Shown one piece after another: positions 1 through 8,747 of a DNA stretch of 64,000 nucleotides. Every line of letters begins with the position of its first letter. The stretch's first letter is position 1. The stretch lies in the NCBI RefSeq assembly GCF_900142825.1, contig NZ_FRCH01000002.1, positions 1,113,883 through 1,177,882 of the forward strand, given 5' to 3'. Both the position numbers and the translations under genes were made by a program. Under the pieces are notes generated by a model. The model did not search any database. It saw only the letters and a list, made by a program, of their open reading frames with translations, and was not told the DNA's origin. This stretch comes from Rhodanobacter sp. OK091. GTDB taxonomy: Bacteria; Pseudomonadota; Gammaproteobacteria; Xanthomonadales; Rhodanobacteraceae.

Positions 1-883
1 TGCGCACGTCGAAAATGGTGGACGACGAACCGTTGATGAAGCGCAGCCGTATCTTTTCGCCGGGTTTGAAAATGCCGGTCCAGTTGCCGGCCGGCGCGGC
101 GCCGTTCATCAGGTAGGTATAGGTGTAAGCGGAGACGTCGCCGAGATCGGTCGGGTTCATGCGCATCTCGTTCCACATCTTGCGCATCGCCAGCGCCTGA
201 CCCAGCCCTTTCTCGCGCACGTCGCGAAAGAAGTCCGGCGCGGTCGGCTGCGCGAAGTTGTAGTAGTCGCTCTGCTTCTTCAGTTTGGCGTAGATGCGCT
301 CGGGATTCTCATCGGTCCAATCGCTCAGCATCACCACATAGTCGCGATCGGTCGGATAACGATCGGGGCCGGCCGGTTCGATCACCAGCGGACCGTACAA
401 GCCGGTCTGCTCCTGGTAACCCGAATGCGAGTGATACCAGTACGTGCCTGACTGGCGCACCTGGAACCGGTACGTGAAGGTTTCGCCGGGTGCGATGCCA
501 TCGAAGCTGAGGCCCGGCACACCATCCATGCCGGCCGGCAGGATGATGCCGTGCCAGTGAATCGAGGTCGGCATGTGCTGCAATCGATTGGTTACGCGCA
601 AGGTGACCGTGCTGCCTTCCTTCCAGCGCAGGATCGGGCCGGGAATGCCGCCATTGATGGTGACCGCCGGTCGCGTCTTGCCGGTGTAGTTGACCGGTGC
701 CTCGACGATGTCCAATGCAAAATCGGTACCGCTCAACACGGTGGGATGTCCGGGGCTGGTCAGTGCCCAGACGTTCGAAGGCCACAGCAGGCCAAGACCG
801 GCCGCCGCGCCGCCCAAGGCCACGCCCTGGACAAAACGCCGTCGCGACAGATCAGTCGCCGGCGACGGAAAAAGTGATTTCAT
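1..883 (-). CDS. copA: Copper-resistance multicopper oxidase CopA (3' end outside window)
   Basis: Periplasmic multicopper oxidase that oxidises or sequesters copper. The N-terminus carries a twin-arginine signal (S-R-R-R-F-V followed by a hydrophobic stretch), as expected for a cofactor-loaded Tat substrate. The first cupredoxin domain shows the copper-ligand motifs HWHG near residue 107 and YWYHSHSGYQ near residue 147. Only about 294 codons are present; the family is usually near 600 residues, so the C-terminal copper centre lies beyond base 1. The ATG at 883 has a GGAGAG ribosome site just upstream. It lies 110 bp downstream of copL on the same strand, the usual copL-copA order in xanthomonads. 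The family call is firm; exact metal specificity is inferred. Confidence 0.93.
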   Translation of the reverse strand, partial: MKSLFPSPATDLSRRRFVQGVALGGAAAGLGLLWPSNVWALTSPGHPTVLSGTDFALDIVEAPVNYTGKTRPAVTINGGIPGPILRWKEGSTVTLRVTNRLQHMPTSIHWHGIILPAGMDGVPGLSFDGIAPGETFTYRFQVRQSGTYWYHSHSGYQEQTGLYGPLVIEPAGPDRYPTDRDYVVMLSDWTDENPERIYAKLKKQSDYYNFAQPTAPDFFRDVREKGLGQALAMRKMWNEMRMNPTDLGDVSAYTYTYLMNGAAPAGNWTGIFKPGEKIRLRFINGSSSTIFDVR

Positions 884-993
884 GGAATCTCTCCAGCGGG
901 GAAAGCGCCGGCAACCCGTGCCGGCCATACGCACCTGGCGCGCTCGCTATGACGCGGGCGAGCGCGGCCGAGGCCCATCGCGATGAGCGAAGG

Positions 994-1392
994 TCAGCCT
1001 GTTGGAGGTCGCAACGGCGGTGCGTGGGGGATGCTGGGCGGGGCCGCGACTGATGCAGAGCGCTGCACGGCAACCAGCGGCGCCGGAGCGAGTTCAGCCA
1101 TGGCAACGGCCGGCAATACACTGCCGCACACCATCGCGCAGTGACAGGCATCCGTCGATGCCTGCTGGCCATGGCCCCGACCGCCACAGCAATCGGCATC
1201 GACCTGCATGGTGTGCTGGCCGTGGCCGGCCAAATAGGCCACGGACGGCACCGGGCCCGCCTGATGCGCGTCGCTCATGGCCATTCCGCCGGGTGTGCCA
1301 TACGCCGGTGTCACGGCAAGAATCAGCCACGCCAACCACGCCAGCGCGCGAAAGCGTGACGAGTATGCGAAGTGGCGAAGCGTGCGGCTCAT
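994..1392 (-). CDS. copL: CopL-family metal-binding regulatory protein
   Basis: 132-residue protein with an N-terminal hydrophobic segment (residues 15-30) followed by a His/Cys-rich region (Q-V-D-A-D-C-C-G-G and C-H-C-A-M-V-C-G) and a C-terminal R-P-P-T-G tail. Size, Cys/His pattern and tail match CopL of Xanthomonas, which is encoded upstream of copAB and needed for copper-induced expression of that operon. It sits directly upstream of copA on the same strand, which supports the call. Whether it acts as a protein or partly as a translated leader is not settled by the sequence. No strong Shine-Dalgarno was seen before this ATG, so the start is less certain than the reading frame. Confidence 0.8.
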   Translation of the reverse strand: MSRTLRHFAYSSRFRALAWLAWLILAVTPAYGTPGGMAMSDAHQAGPVPSVAYLAGHGQHTMQVDADCCGGRGHGQQASTDACHCAMVCGSVLPAVAMAELAPAPLVAVQRSASVAAPPSIPHAPPLRPPTG

Positions 1393-1513
1393 CGGCGCAG
1401 CTTACGTGCTGCCTCGCCAGGGCTCAACTCTGGAGCTGCATCCACACGCGATCGGCCCGGCCGGAAGACCAGGCATGCTTCCACTCCACACCAACCGGGC
1501 TACTTCTACCGGA

Positions 1514-1861
1514 CTACTTGGTGTAACCCATGTGCAGCGTGATCTTGTCACCGGCCTTGAGATCCGCCACCGATGCCGGTGGGAAATGTACGCGCAGCGA
1601 CATGCCAGCGCTGGTCACTTCGACCATGCCGGTGGTGGTGTCGACGGAGGTCACGGTAGCGGGCATCTGATGCATGCTGCTGTTCATCTTGTGCATGCTG
1701 CCTTTCATCTTGTGCATCATCGAGTCGCTGTGCATCTGGCCCATGCTGCTGGCGGAAGAAGCCGGCGCCATGCTGCCGGCTTCCTGGGCGCTAACCGTGG
1801 TGACGGCCAGACCAAGACCGAACACGACTGTTGCCAGGATGGTTTTCGGCGAAAACATCAT
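1514..1861 (-). CDS. Secreted Met/His-rich small protein, probable copper binding
   Basis: 115-residue protein with a clear Sec signal peptide ending near V-S-A-Q. A central segment repeats methionine and histidine (M-H-S-D-S-M-M-H-K-M, M-H-K-M, M-H-Q-M), a composition typical of periplasmic Cu(I) binding proteins. The C-terminal 50 residues (A-T-V-T-S-V-D to the end) look like a small beta-barrel resembling CusF, but without the Trp/Met ligand set of CusF. It lies 121 bp upstream of copL on the same strand and probably belongs to the copper locus. Two adjacent ATG codons (1861 and 1858) are possible starts. The copper role is inferred from composition and neighbours. Confidence 0.6.
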   Translation of the reverse strand: MMFSPKTILATVVFGLGLAVTTVSAQEAGSMAPASSASSMGQMHSDSMMHKMKGSMHKMNSSMHQMPATVTSVDTTTGMVEVTSAGMSLRVHFPPASVADLKAGDKITLHMGYTK

Positions 1862-2023
1862 GTTGATTCTCCGGGCGGAAGGCAGTCAGGCCGGGATGCC
1901 TGACCGGTTGCGATCACGCAACAGGCAAAGCCTGCACCGGCGAATGTGCAGGAATGGTTTACGTTACGGGGAAGGACAGCATCCGCGCATCTATACTTGG
2001 CTCCCCTGCCCGCCGTGACCGCC

Positions 2024-2947
2024 ATGAATTACCGCCACGCCTATCACGCCGGCAATTTCGCCGATGTCCTGAAACACACCGTACTGCTCGCGCTGATCGA
2101 GGCAATGCAGGCCAAGCCGACGCCGTTCTGTTACATCGACACTCACGCCGGCAGTGGAAACTACCCGCTGGACGGATTCGAGGCAAAGAAGACCGGCGAA
2201 TACAAGGACGGCATTACCCGGCTGCATCCGGCCGAAAAGGTGCCGCCGCTGCTGCAGCGATGGCGCGCCGGCATCCTCGGCGGCGAAGGCAACGAGCAGG
2301 GGTTGAAGCATTATCCCGGCTCGCCGCTGCAGGTCGCCCGGTTATTGCGTCCGAACGACAGCGCGCAGTTGTGCGAGCTGCATACGGAAGAAGCCTCCAA
2401 GTTGCGCGACCTGTTCCGCGGCAACCCGCGGGTGCACGTGCATCAGCGCGACGGCTACGAGGCGCTGAAGGCGCTGCTGCCGCCGAAGGAAAAACGCGGC
2501 CTGGTACTGATCGATCCGCCGTACGAGGCGCAAGAGGCCGAGTACAAGCTGATCGAGAAGGCTTTGAAGGAGGCGCTGCTGCGCTGGCCCACCGGCGTCT
2601 ACGCCGTGTGGTATCCGATCAAGCTGCGCAGCCAGGTGCAGCCGTTTCTGCGCGGCCTGCAGCGCAGCGGTGCGAAACGCGTGCTGCGCGTCGAACTGCT
2701 GGTGCATCCGGACGACTCGCCGCTGCGCCTCAACGGCTCGGGCATGGTGATCCTCAACGCGCCGTGGAATCTCGACGACGTGCTGCGCGAACCGCTGCGT
2801 GCTCTGGCCAGCCTGTTGTCGCAGGAGCGTCCTGCCGAAACGAAGCTGGACTGGCTGCTACAAGAGGGCGCCGAACCCGCCGCACCGAGTCCGCTGCCGC
2901 CGTCGCGCCTGCTGCGCCCAGCTACGCCGCCGCCACGCCGGCGCTGA
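2024..2947 (+). CDS. rlmJ: 23S rRNA (adenine(2030)-N(6))-methyltransferase RlmJ
   Basis: S-adenosylmethionine-dependent methyltransferase that modifies A2030 of 23S rRNA. The start MNYRHAYHAGNFADVLKH is the hallmark N-terminus of the family, and the catalytic D-P-P-Y motif is near residue 165 (V-L-I-D-P-P-Y). The open frame extends further upstream, but the family start is the ATG at 2024, giving 307 residues against about 280 in E. coli. The extra length is a Pro/Arg-rich C-terminal tail (P-S-P-L-P-P-S-R) with no recognisable fold. It is flanked by the copper genes on the other strand and an Slp lipoprotein gene downstream, with no obvious functional link. Confidence 0.95.
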   Translation: MNYRHAYHAGNFADVLKHTVLLALIEAMQAKPTPFCYIDTHAGSGNYPLDGFEAKKTGEYKDGITRLHPAEKVPPLLQRWRAGILGGEGNEQGLKHYPGSPLQVARLLRPNDSAQLCELHTEEASKLRDLFRGNPRVHVHQRDGYEALKALLPPKEKRGLVLIDPPYEAQEAEYKLIEKALKEALLRWPTGVYAVWYPIKLRSQVQPFLRGLQRSGAKRVLRVELLVHPDDSPLRLNGSGMVILNAPWNLDDVLREPLRALASLLSQERPAETKLDWLLQEGAEPAAPSPLPPSRLLRPATPPPRRR

Positions 2948-3035
2948 CGCCATCGGCGACACGCACTGCGCTGGCCCCGCTTGTTGTAGCGTAGCGATCA
3001 TCGATCACTTTCACGCACCGCCACAGGAGTCCGCC

Positions 3036-3548
3036 ATGCGTACCACCGCCCGCTCCCTGCTCTGCCTGCCCGCCTTGCTGGTTCTGCTGTCCGTGCTCGG
3101 CTGTGCGCCGGCACCTCTCTACAAGGCGACCGCACAGGCAACGGCCGCCACGCCGTTCCAGGTCGCGCAAGCGCCCGAACGCTATGCCGGCGGCGACATC
3201 ATCTGGGGTGGCCGCATCGTGCAGGTCAGCAACTTCAACGACCACAGCGAAGTCGAACTGCTGGCCTATCCGCTGGATGGCTCGCAGCGACCGAAGGCGA
3301 ACGACAGCGGCAACGGCCGCTTCATCGCCGTGCTGCCCGGCTACGCGGAACCGCTCGACTACCCCGCGGGCGCGCTGATGACGATCAGTGGCAAGCTCAA
3401 CGGCAGCCGCGCCGGCAAGGTAGGTGCAGCCGATTACGTATTTCCGCTGATCACCGTGGCGCAGTCGCACGTGTGGACGGCCGACGAAATGAACAAGGGC
3501 CGCAACAACATCCACTTCGGCGTGGGTGTGGGCGTCGGCATCCACTGA
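3036..3548 (+). CDS. Slp-family outer membrane lipoprotein
   Basis: 170-residue lipoprotein with signal peptide and lipobox (S-V-L-G-C, Cys about residue 25). The region G-G-D-I-I-W-G-G-R-I through the beta-rich middle (E-V-E-L-L-A-Y-P-L-D, L-P-G-Y-A-E-P-L-D-Y-P-A-G) matches Slp, a starvation- and stationary-phase-inducible outer membrane lipoprotein of Enterobacteria. The end is Gly/Val rich (F-G-V-G-V-G-V-G-I-H). The ATG at 3036 is chosen because an AGGAG site lies 6 bases upstream and the signal peptide begins there; a longer frame exists but starts inside rlmJ. The precise function of Slp proteins is not known. Confidence 0.88.
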   Translation: MRTTARSLLCLPALLVLLSVLGCAPAPLYKATAQATAATPFQVAQAPERYAGGDIIWGGRIVQVSNFNDHSEVELLAYPLDGSQRPKANDSGNGRFIAVLPGYAEPLDYPAGALMTISGKLNGSRAGKVGAADYVFPLITVAQSHVWTADEMNKGRNNIHFGVGVGVGIH

Positions 3549-3613
3549 CACCCCCGCGCAAAATCCTGCGTCGCCGCTAGACTGTGCGACTCATTTCCAA
3601 GGATTGAAGCCGC

Positions 3614-4525
3614 ATGTCGTCCGGTCACGCCAACCCCATCAAGGCGATCCTGCTCGCGCTGGGTGCGAACTTCGCCATCTTCGTGACCAAACTTTTTGCC
3701 GCGCTGGTCACCGGCTCTGGCGCGATGATGGCCGAAGCCGTGCACTCGCTTGCCGACTGCGGCAACCAGGGCCTGCTGCTGCTCGGCATACGTCAGGCCA
3801 AACGCCCGCCGTCCGACGAATTCCCGCTGGGCTGGGGCCGCGCGCTGTACTTCTGGTCGTTCCTCGTCGCGATCTTGCTGTTCAGCGTGGGCGGCATGTT
3901 CTCGATCTACGAAGGCATCCACAAGCTCACAAATCCCGAGCCCTTGAAATGGCCGTGGCTGGCGCTGGGCGTGCTGGTGTTCGGCATCGTCGTCGAAAGC
4001 ATTTCGATGCGCGGCTGCCTGCAGGAAGTAAACAAGGCCCGCGGCACGCAAAACCTGTGGACATGGTTTCGCGAAACCCGCTCCAGCGAACTGCTGGTGA
4101 TCTTCGGTGAAGACCTGGCGGCGCTGATCGGCCTGTGCCTGGCCACCCTCGCCGTGGGCGCCACCATGCTCACCGGCAACCTGATGTTCGATGCCGCCGG
4201 CACCATCGCCATCGGCGCCCTGCTGATCGTGGTGGCGGTACTGGTAGCGATCGAGGTCAAGGCTCTGCTGATCGGCCAGGGCGTGGAGCCGCGCCGCCGC
4301 GACGAGCTGATGGCCTTCCTGAAAAATCGCCCGGAAGTCGCCGACGTGCTGAACCTGATCACCTTGCAGATGGGACCTGACGTGATGGTGGCGGTGAAGG
4401 CGCGCATGGTTTCCGTCGATGGCGACCAACAGCTCATCGCGGCGATCAACACGGTGGAGGCTGCGATGAAGGCGGAGTTCGGCGACGTGCGCTGGAGTTT
4501 CTTCGAGCCGGATATTGCGGACTGA
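3614..4525 (+). CDS. Cation diffusion facilitator family transporter (ZnT9-like variant)
   Basis: 303-residue inner membrane protein with six predicted helices and a C-terminal cytoplasmic domain, the layout of CDF metal/proton antiporters. The first metal-site motif is present in helix 2 (H-S-L-A-D, about residue 44). The position equivalent to the second H-x-x-x-D in helix 5 instead reads G-E-D-L-A-A, as in the SLC30A9/ZnT9-like branch, so classical zinc transport cannot be assumed. An F-P-L-G-W-G-R segment follows helix 2. It stands alone on the plus strand and is followed by a dispersed repeat. Family membership is secure; substrate and direction are unknown. Confidence 0.88.
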   Translation: MSSGHANPIKAILLALGANFAIFVTKLFAALVTGSGAMMAEAVHSLADCGNQGLLLLGIRQAKRPPSDEFPLGWGRALYFWSFLVAILLFSVGGMFSIYEGIHKLTNPEPLKWPWLALGVLVFGIVVESISMRGCLQEVNKARGTQNLWTWFRETRSSELLVIFGEDLAALIGLCLATLAVGATMLTGNLMFDAAGTIAIGALLIVVAVLVAIEVKALLIGQGVEPRRRDELMAFLKNRPEVADVLNLITLQMGPDVMVAVKARMVSVDGDQQLIAAINTVEAAMKAEFGDVRWSFFEPDIAD

Positions 4526-4557
4526 AAGGTCCAGTGACGCCCCGATCAACCGCCGTT

Positions 4558-4690
4558 CCGTCATTCCCGCTAAGCCTGCCCCGAGTGCTTTCGTCGAGGG
4601 GCGGGAACCCACTGTCTTTCGCGTAAAGCGGTAAGGCGCAAAGGCACTGGGTCCCGGATATCGCTTCGCGATTCCGGGATGACGAGCAAA
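4558..4690. repeat. Dispersed intergenic repeat, copy 1
   Basis: A non-coding unit beginning TCATTCCCGC, with GCGGGAACCCA in the middle and ending GTCCCGGATATCGCTTCGCG plus ATTCCGGGATGACG. A second copy with the same blocks lies at 56273-56379, shorter in the middle by about 25 bases. The internal ends can pair (TCATTCCCG with the terminal CGGGATGA), so the unit is a long imperfect hairpin, like other bacterial interspersed palindromic repeats. It fills most of the gap between the CDF transporter gene and the aldehyde dehydrogenase gene. Confidence 0.85.
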
Positions 4691-4850
4691 GTCGGACCAT
4701 GCCCCGATCAGCCGAATGCCGTTTCGATAGCGATGGCAAGCTAATGCGTTCGACCCGAGTGGTACCAACCCACACCGAGCTGCGTGCATCTCACATCGCC
4801 TGAACACACGCAGCTCTTATGCTTGCCGCAGCGAAACAGCGGGAAGCGTC

Positions 4851-6281
4851 ATGCTCAAGAAGTCCTATCCCTACTACCTCGCCAACCAGCCGCAGCAGCC
4901 GAATACCGACTTGGTCGTACGGGACAAATACAGCGGCAAGGTCGCCACGCGGGTGGCCGTGCCGGATGCGCAAGCCACCGAAAAAGCGATTGCCGCCGCG
5001 GTGAAAGCCACGGCACCGATGCGCAACTTCAAGCCGTGGGCGCGCCAGGCCGTGCTGCAGCACTGCGCGCAGCGTTTCACCGAACGCCGCGACGAGCTGG
5101 CCGAGGCGTTGTGCATCGAGGCCGGCAAACCGATCAAGGATTCCGCCGGCGAGGTGACCCGGCTGATCGAGACGTTCCGCATCGCCGCGGAAGAAGCCGT
5201 GCGCATCAACGGCGAAACGCTGAATCTGGAACTGGCCGGCCGTCTGGACGGCTATCACGGCTACACGAAGCGCGTGCCGCTGGGGCCGGTGTCGTTCATC
5301 ACCCCGTTCAATTTCCCGCTGAACCTGGTCGCGCACAAGGTCGCTCCCGCGATTGCCGCCGGCTGTCCGTTCGTGCTGAAGCCGGCGGAGAAGACTCCGA
5401 TCGGTGCGCTGATCATCGGCGAGGTGCTGGCCGAAACCGATTTGCCGAAAGGCGCGTTCTCGATCCTCACCCTGGACGGCAAAGATGCGGCGGCTCTGGT
5501 CGAGGACGAGCGTTTCAAGCTGCTCTCCTTCACCGGAAGCCAGATTGGCTGGGAGCTGAAAGCGCGTGCCGGCCGCAAGAAGGTGGTGCTGGAACTGGGC
5601 GGCAACGCGGCCTGCATCGTCGATGCGGACCAGGGCCAGCATCTCGACCGCGTGGTCGAGCGGCTGGTGTTCGGTGCGTTCTACCAGTCAGGCCAGAGCT
5701 GCATCGGCGTGCAGCGCATCTATGCGCATGCCGACATCTACGAGGCGTTGAAGAAGAAGCTGGTCGCGGCCACCAAGAAGCTCAAGGCCGGCGATCCGAA
5801 AAAGAAGGACGTGTTCCTCGGGCCCATGATCGACGAAGCCGCGGCCACGCGCCTGCACGACTGGATCGTGGAGGCGAAAAAGGCCGGCGGCAGGATCCTG
5901 TGCGGCGGCGGGCGCAACGGCAACATGCTGGAGGCCACGCTGATGGAAAACGTGCCCGTCGACTCCAAGGCCAACCGCCAGGAGGCCTTCGGCCCGTTCG
6001 CCCTGCTAGCCCCGTTCAAGAAATTCGACGACGCGGTCGCCATGGTCAACGACTCCGACTACGGCCTGCAGGCCGGCATCTTCACTGACAGCCTCGATCA
6101 TGCGATGCGCGCATGGAACGAACTGGAACAAGGCGGCGTCATCGTCAACGACATTCCCAGCTTTCGCGTGGACAACATGCCGTACGGCGGTGTCAAGCTG
6201 TCCGGCCTGGGCCGCGAAGGGGTTCGCTACGCGATCGAGGACATGACCGAGTTGCGCTTGATGGTCATGCGCGAGTCTTGA
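4851..6281 (+). CDS. NAD(P)-dependent aldehyde dehydrogenase
   Basis: 476-residue aldehyde dehydrogenase superfamily enzyme oxidising an aldehyde to its acid or acyl product. The cofactor and catalytic motifs are in order: P-F-N-F-P near residue 150, F-T-G-S near 227, the base glutamate in L-E-L-G-G-N near 248, and the nucleophile in S-G-Q-S-C near 285. The C-terminal oligomerisation part ends P-Y-G-G-V-K-L-S-G-L-G-R-E. The length is normal for the family. ATG 4851 follows GGGAAGCG and begins at the usual distance from the first conserved block. It appears monocistronic. The aldehyde substrate cannot be told from the sequence. Confidence 0.92.
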   Translation: MLKKSYPYYLANQPQQPNTDLVVRDKYSGKVATRVAVPDAQATEKAIAAAVKATAPMRNFKPWARQAVLQHCAQRFTERRDELAEALCIEAGKPIKDSAGEVTRLIETFRIAAEEAVRINGETLNLELAGRLDGYHGYTKRVPLGPVSFITPFNFPLNLVAHKVAPAIAAGCPFVLKPAEKTPIGALIIGEVLAETDLPKGAFSILTLDGKDAAALVEDERFKLLSFTGSQIGWELKARAGRKKVVLELGGNAACIVDADQGQHLDRVVERLVFGAFYQSGQSCIGVQRIYAHADIYEALKKKLVAATKKLKAGDPKKKDVFLGPMIDEAAATRLHDWIVEAKKAGGRILCGGGRNGNMLEATLMENVPVDSKANRQEAFGPFALLAPFKKFDDAVAMVNDSDYGLQAGIFTDSLDHAMRAWNELEQGGVIVNDIPSFRVDNMPYGGVKLSGLGREGVRYAIEDMTELRLMVMRES

Positions 6282-6309
6282 ATGCCGCTGACGATAGGCG
6301 GCCGGCTCC

Positions 6310-7071
6310 TCATAGTGAACCGGGCCTCGTCGCCTGCACGTTCCAGCCCATCGCGTTGTACCAGCGGTAACGCGCGATGCCCGCATACTCGTGCAAGGCC
6401 AGGTCGGCCATGGCGAAGTTGTAAGACAACGGCCACCAGGACAGCACGCCGCTGACGTAATCGGCTCGCACCGGAGTGGCTTCGATGCCGAAGTGCGTGA
6501 AGTACAGCATGCTGCGACGCAGATGGAATCCGGACGACACCAGCAATACCCGGTCGGCGCCCCAGGACTTCAGCAGCGGGCCGCTGAACTGCGCGTTCTG
6601 CCAGGTGTTCATGCTGCGCGACTCCAGCAGCAGGTCGGCGGCATCGACGCCGAGCCGTTGCAGATTGCCGGCATAGGCTGCCGCCTCCGACTCGCCGAAC
6701 CCGCGCGCATCGCCGCCGCTTACTTCGACCTTGCACGCATTGCCGCTCTGCCGGCAGGTGCGATACAGCGCTGCGGCTTCGCTGATGCGCCCGTACGCGA
6801 ACAGGCTCGCTTCCACCTGTCCGCTGTTCGCTACCTGCACCGTGCTCGCACCCAGCAGCACGATCGCATTGCGCTGGCCCCAAGCGACCGGCGCCTGCGC
6901 GACGTAATCGGACTGCAACCGGGTCAGCAACCATGTCGGCAACGGCCCGCAGCCCGCCGCCAGCAGCAGGATCGCGGCCAGCGCCAGCAATGCGCGGCTG
7001 CAGCGCCGCCACTTCAGCAAAGCCAGCACGATCGCCAACAGAATCAGGATCAACAGTGTGTTCAGGATCAT
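6310..7071 (-). CDS. YdcF/DUF218-family membrane protein
   Basis: 253-residue protein with two N-terminal hydrophobic helices (residues 1-20 and 28-45) and a DUF218 domain over the rest (N-A-I-V-L-L-G near residue 70, then a series of nucleotide-fold-like strands such as D-R-V-L-L-V-S-S-G-F-H). The family includes SanA, ElyC and YdcF, which act in envelope integrity. The frame is open further upstream, but the ATG at 7071 (M-I-L-N-T-L-L-I-L) starts the first helix directly, so it is preferred. It converges with the aldehyde dehydrogenase gene and diverges from the hydrolase gene at 7215. Enzymatic activity is not known. Confidence 0.8.
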   Translation of the reverse strand: MILNTLLILILLAIVLALLKWRRCSRALLALAAILLLAAGCGPLPTWLLTRLQSDYVAQAPVAWGQRNAIVLLGASTVQVANSGQVEASLFAYGRISEAAALYRTCRQSGNACKVEVSGGDARGFGESEAAAYAGNLQRLGVDAADLLLESRSMNTWQNAQFSGPLLKSWGADRVLLVSSGFHLRRSMLYFTHFGIEATPVRADYVSGVLSWWPLSYNFAMADLALHEYAGIARYRWYNAMGWNVQATRPGSL

Positions 7072-7214
7072 CAGGGCTCGGCAAAGGTCGGCAGGAAGGC
7101 CGTGATTATGCCGGTGTGCGGTGCACCCATGCGCCAGGGACGCCCAGGAGCCCCATGACAGATGTGCTGCCGCGCGAGTTTGGTTAGGCTGGCTCATCGT
7201 GCAGGGAGTACGCC

Positions 7215-8657
7215 ATGACCACCCTCGTCTTCGTCCACGGCTGGAGCGTCACCAATACCTCGACCTACGGCCAGTTGCCGTCGCAACTGCAGCAGCAGGC
7301 TGCCGCCGCCGGCCTGTCGCTGACGCTGGCCGATATCTGGCTGTCCGAATACGTGAGTTTCGACGATGCCGTGACCATGCCCGACCTGGTGCGGGCGTTC
7401 GATCACGCGTTGCGCGACCTGCATCTGCTCGACGCCAGCTTCGCTTGCCTCACCCATTCCACCGGCGGGCCGGTGGTGCGCGAATGGCTACGTGCGCAGC
7501 GCGACAAGCCGGCCACACACAGCACCATCCGGCTCAGCCATCTGGTGATGCTGGCGCCGGCCAACTTCGGCTCCGCACTGGCGCAGCTAGGCAAGAGCGT
7601 GCTCGGGCGGCTCAAATCCATGTTTGCCGGCGTGGATCCAGGCCAGCGCATCCTCGACTGGCTGGAGCTGGGCAGCACCGAATCGCTGTCGCTCAACCTC
7701 GATCACATCCACAGCGACGATCCTGTCCTGAGTGGGCAATTCCAGTTCGTGCTGACCGGCGACCGTCCGGACCGCTCGCTGTATGACCACCTCAACAGCT
7801 ACACCGGCGAGGATGGTTCCGACGGGGTGGTACGCATCGCCGCCGCCAACCTCAATGCCCACCACGCCGTGCTGTCGCCGCAGAATGGCGGCGCGCAAGC
7901 CGGTGTCGATACATTGGCTCTCAACCTCACCCGCAGTCCGCGCTGCGCGTTCAAGCTGATCGCCGGCGCGGCCCATTCGGGCGATGCCTACGGCATCATG
8001 GCCAGCGCGGCGCCGGTTACGGTACAGGCGATCGTGCGCTGCCTGCAGATTCGCAGCGCCACGGATTACGGCGCACTCTGCGACGCCTTCGACCAGGAAA
8101 ACGCCGCGCGCGATGCGGACAAGGTGGAGCTGGAACCGGCCGGGCTGTTTTCTCCGCGCGTGCATATCCACGACCCGCGCAGCCTGCTGATCGTGCGGCT
8201 CACCGACGAGGCCGGCGAACCGCTGACCGGCGCCGGCTTCCTGCTCACCGCCGGCGTGCCGGCCAGCCCCGACCTGTTGCCGGACGGTTTCATGCTCGAC
8301 CGCCAGGCCAATTCGAAGAACCGCACCACGATCTCGTTGTTCCTCGATCACAGCCTGCTGGCCGGCGACGCCCGTGTGGCCGATCCGCGCAACAGCCGCA
8401 AGACGCTGCGCGCGGCGGTCGACAGTCACCGCCCCTACGGCGCCGGCGTGCAGCCCACCGACCTTGGCGGTCTGGTGCATCACGCGCTGGCGAACAGCGC
8501 CGCCGGCGATGACCTGTTCGGCGTGCTCGCCCCGCACCAGACCACCGTGCTCGACGTGGTGCTGCCACGCAAGATCCACGAAGGCGTGTTCCGGCTGACC
8601 CGGCAACTGGCGCCGGAGGATTTCAGCGAGCCCGTGCCCGGCAACGTGATCGACTGA
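7215..8657 (+). CDS. Lipase-like alpha/beta hydrolase
   Basis: 480-residue protein with an alpha/beta-hydrolase fold in the first half. The oxyanion-hole strand reads F-V-H-G-W-S-V at residues 6-12 and the nucleophile elbow is H-S-T-G-G at about residue 80, followed by an L-A-P-A-N-F-G-S stretch typical of lipases that act on hydrophobic esters. No signal peptide is present, so it is probably cytoplasmic. The second half (from about residue 280) is a beta-rich region of unknown function, giving a protein nearly twice the minimal hydrolase size. It lies upstream of the GH18/deacetylase/GT2 gene on the same strand with a 90-bp gap. The substrate is unknown. Confidence 0.75.
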   Translation: MTTLVFVHGWSVTNTSTYGQLPSQLQQQAAAAGLSLTLADIWLSEYVSFDDAVTMPDLVRAFDHALRDLHLLDASFACLTHSTGGPVVREWLRAQRDKPATHSTIRLSHLVMLAPANFGSALAQLGKSVLGRLKSMFAGVDPGQRILDWLELGSTESLSLNLDHIHSDDPVLSGQFQFVLTGDRPDRSLYDHLNSYTGEDGSDGVVRIAAANLNAHHAVLSPQNGGAQAGVDTLALNLTRSPRCAFKLIAGAAHSGDAYGIMASAAPVTVQAIVRCLQIRSATDYGALCDAFDQENAARDADKVELEPAGLFSPRVHIHDPRSLLIVRLTDEAGEPLTGAGFLLTAGVPASPDLLPDGFMLDRQANSKNRTTISLFLDHSLLAGDARVADPRNSRKTLRAAVDSHRPYGAGVQPTDLGGLVHHALANSAAGDDLFGVLAPHQTTVLDVVLPRKIHEGVFRLTRQLAPEDFSEPVPGNVID

Positions 8658-8747
8658 GCGATCCCGTATCATCACGTTCTGCACCGGCATGGTTAAGCCG
8701 CGCCGTGCACACTAGTTATTTCCTCGCGTCCGCCAACCCCTCCAGGC

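Noticed and set aside
3434..4807. 457-codon minus-strand frame opposite the CDF transporter gene
   Set aside because: Opposite a gene with clear transmembrane helices and metal motif. No family features and composition typical of a shadow frame.
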